Assembly (NCBI GenBank): GCA_049680295.1
Contig: JBAUHN010000138.1
Coordinates: 1 to 7,522 of the forward strand
Length of the DNA stretch: 7,522 nt
Source: JBAUHN01 sp049680295
Lineage (GTDB): Bacteria; Pseudomonadota; Alphaproteobacteria; Rhodobacterales; Rhodobacteraceae
Reading direction: 5' to 3'
In this document: positions 6,566-7,522 of the stretch, piece after piece
Position numbering within the stretch: position 1 is the stretch's first letter
Layout: the number at the start of each line of letters is the position of its first letter
Notes under the pieces: model-generated
Databases searched by the model: none
Seen by the model: only the letters and a program-made list of their open reading frames with translations
Told to the model about the DNA's origin: nothing
Made by a program: the position numbers and the translations under genes

Positions 6566-6934
6566 ATGGCCGACAAGACCTATCCTGCAACCCAAGCACA
6601 ACGCGCCACCGGCGATTGGAATCCCTTTTGGACGTCATTGGAAGACCTGGATCCAGACTATCTCGAGGCTTTCCTGCACTTCCGCTCTGTGCCGCAAAAC
6701 GGCCCCCTGGATCAGAAAACCAAGGAACTCATCTTCATCGCTATCAACGTGGCCACCACCCATCTCTGGCCCTCGGGCGCACGGCGACACATGGCCAACG
6801 CGCTTGCGGCCGGGGCCACGAAAGAAGAAATCCTCGAAGTGATCCAGCTTACCTCGATCATGGGCATCCACTCTATGACAATGGGCGTCCCGATCCTTTT
6901 GGAGGAGGTCGAGAAATTAGCGGTATCCAGCTAA
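6566..6934 (+). CDS. Carboxymuconolactone decarboxylase (CMD)/AhpD-like protein without cysteines
   Basis: This 122-residue protein matches the small all-helical CMD/AhpD family. The core is LDQKTKELIFIAINVATTHLW (48-68, the helix pair; shown as LDQKTKELIF plus IAINVATTHLW), then GARRHMANALAAGATKEEILEVIQL (71-95, with the AGATKEEI turn that marks the family) and IMGIHSM. AhpD-type peroxidase partners use a CxxC with a nearby histidine; here that site reads HLWPSGARRHM and the whole protein has no cysteine, so disulfide chemistry is excluded. An acid-base role, such as decarboxylation or isomerisation as in true CMD, is more likely, with H66 or H75 as candidates. The start is set by AGAGGAGG at 6553-6560, five bases before the ATG. 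An in-frame upstream ATG at 6536 is inside the ThDP gene and is not favoured. It is the last gene of the operon. Confidence 0.85.
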   Translation: MADKTYPATQAQRATGDWNPFWTSLEDLDPDYLEAFLHFRSVPQNGPLDQKTKELIFIAINVATTHLWPSGARRHMANALAAGATKEEILEVIQLTSIMGIHSMTMGVPILLEEVEKLAVSS

Positions 6935-6991
6935 TGTTCAGGTTCCGAGGGTTTGAGGCCCAAACGGGATGCAGCGAAAACACGGTCTCGG

Positions 6992-7026
6992 TTCCGGTAA
7001 AAAATAGCGCTCATGAATGACCGGAA
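6992..7026. repeat. 7-bp inverted repeat TTCCGGT-N21-ACCGGAA
   Basis: TTCCGGT at 6992-6998 pairs perfectly with ACCGGAA at 7020-7026. The 21-base loop holds two short palindromes, AGCGCT and TCATGA. No T-tract follows, so it is not a standard terminator. It lies 57 bases past the last operon stop and could act as an RNA 3'-end stabilising stem or a binding site. Confidence 0.4.
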
Positions 7027-7144
7027 TGGCGAAACGCGTCGCGTTGCAACAACAAATGTGCCGCGACTGCGAACGAATGCTGCACCAGTGAAGCGCGAAA
7101 TTTGAAGGTCGGCATTGTCCCGCGTCTTACCGTAAATGCGCCGC

Positions 7145-7166
7145 GCAGCGAATGGCGCTGCTTTTT
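7145..7166 (+). terminator. Candidate intrinsic terminator for the operon
   Basis: GCAGCG at 7145-7150 pairs with CGCTGC at 7156-7161 across a 5-base loop (AATGG), followed directly by five T residues at 7162-7166. The stem is short, at six pairs, but GC-rich. It lies 210 bases after the stop of the CMD-like gene, further than usual, yet it is the only stem plus T-tract seen downstream of the operon on the plus strand. Confidence 0.42.
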
Positions 7167-7212
7167 GAACTGGCCACTGGTGTCAGGTGCGGCGAAGGCG
7201 CCGGGAAATCCG

Positions 7213-7338
7213 ATTTTGTTGAAGAAGTAGGTGTTGTTTTGGGGCAAGCCGCTTGGTGCAAAGGGCGTAACAGAAAGCCTGCGACCAACGTTGCGAGGCG
7301 GCCAAAACCCCAAGTCAGGGCGACCTCTTCAACAAAAT
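7213..7338. repeat. 126-bp block bounded by perfect 13-bp inverted repeats
   Basis: ATTTTGTTGAAGA at 7213-7225 is repeated in reverse complement as TCTTCAACAAAAT at 7326-7338, and pairing resumes for two more bases after one mismatch. The spacer is 100 bp and has no gene. Long perfect arms around a small non-coding core resemble the ends of a miniature inverted-repeat element or the leftover of an insertion sequence. No target-site duplication is visible next to the arms (ATCCG on the left, AAGTC on the right), so mobility is not shown. Confidence 0.5.
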
Positions 7339-7374
7339 AAGTCTAAATCTCCTGGATTTGCAACGCAGTGACCA

Positions 7375-7522
7375 TCAATTTTGGAAGGAGCGAAGCGTAA
7401 ACTCATCTCGCAGGCCCGCGCCACAAAACTCTGGTGCGCAGTCCTCGACAGCGGCTTTCAGCTCCGCATTGAACGTTTGATACATGGGCAGCAGTTGGGT
7501 CACAAAGTTCGCCGCATCGGGG
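7375..7522 (-). CDS. C-terminal end of an unrecognised minus-strand gene
   Basis: On the minus strand the frame from the window edge runs open for 48 codons to a TGA at 7377-7375. It reads PDAANFVTQLLPMY, then QTFNAELKAAVEDCAPEF and CGAGLRDEFTLRSFQN. The composition is plausible for a real protein (mixed hydrophobic and charged helices, Rhodobacterales-like codons such as CTG, GCG and GAG), but the fragment is too short to assign a family. The gene starts outside the window and converges on the catabolic operon. Confidence 0.5.
   Translation of the reverse strand, partial: PDAANFVTQLLPMYQTFNAELKAAVEDCAPEFCGAGLRDEFTLRSFQN

Larger units (their letters stand above)
6935..7374. other. Non-coding stretch of about 440 bases between the operon and a convergent gene
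   Basis: No convincing gene is seen on either strand. Open frames at 7011-7313 (minus) and 7152-7340 (plus) lack family signals and good ribosome binding sites. The stretch holds the candidate terminator and inverted repeats listed separately, and a 7-bp direct repeat GGTTCCG at 6941-6947 and 6990-6996. Its texture is unlike the flanking genes and suggests decayed sequence. Confidence 0.6.

Noticed and set aside
7011..7313. Minus-strand open frame of 100 codons downstream of the operon
   Set aside because: It has no recognisable domain, crosses one arm of the 13-bp inverted repeat and the candidate terminator, and has no clear Shine-Dalgarno.
7345..7359. Small hairpin AAATC-N5-GATTT as a terminator for the minus-strand gene
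   Set aside because: Five AT-rich pairs are too weak, and only a broken T-tract follows on the minus strand.
1..7522. CRISPR arrays, tRNA or rRNA genes
   Set aside because: No regularly spaced direct repeats and no tRNA or rRNA signatures were seen on either strand.

Overview
The window looks like a catabolic locus from an alphaproteobacterium, most likely a roseobacter-type member of the Rhodobacterales. This rests on the fairly GC-rich coding sequence, the GC-biased third codon positions and the overall protein style. No 16S or other taxonomic marker is present, so the placement is an inference.

Layout: the left edge (1-678, minus strand) holds a LysR-type regulator whose C-terminus lies outside the window. 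It is divergent from a plus-strand operon running from about 801 to 6934. The AT-rich gap between them carries a LysR-box-like ATAG-N7-CTAT dyad and a wider 8-bp inverted repeat. In order, the operon encodes a short-chain flavin reductase, an NAD(P)-dependent aldehyde dehydrogenase, a luciferase-like (LLM) flavin monooxygenase, a protein of the 'amino acid synthesis' family (DUF1185), the decayed remains of an alpha/beta hydrolase, a thiamine-diphosphate enzyme resembling sulfoacetaldehyde acetyltransferase (Xsc) and acetolactate synthase, and a small carboxymuconolactone-decarboxylase-like protein without cysteines. Short gaps, an 11-nt overlap (LLM/DUF1185) and a 1-nt TGATG overlap (DUF1185/hydrolase remnant) indicate one transcript.

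How the genes may work together (inference): the reductase would supply reduced flavin to the LLM monooxygenase, which would oxygenate a small organic substrate such as an N-heterocycle, a cyclic ketone, or a sulfonated or other heteroatom-bearing compound. The aldehyde dehydrogenase would oxidise a released aldehyde. The hydrolase, ThDP enzyme and CMD-like protein would act on later acyl, lactone or 2-oxo/aldehyde intermediates. The logic resembles the Rut pyrimidine pathway (LLM RutA, reductase RutF, hydrolase RutD), but the gene set differs and the substrate cannot be read from the sequence. I do not recognise the cluster as a characterised pathway.

The last roughly 600 bases are mostly non-coding. 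They hold a plausible intrinsic terminator at 7145-7166, a 7-bp and a 13-bp inverted repeat (the latter bounding a 126-bp block that may be a mobile-element relic), and at the right edge the C-terminal end of a minus-strand gene of unknown function.
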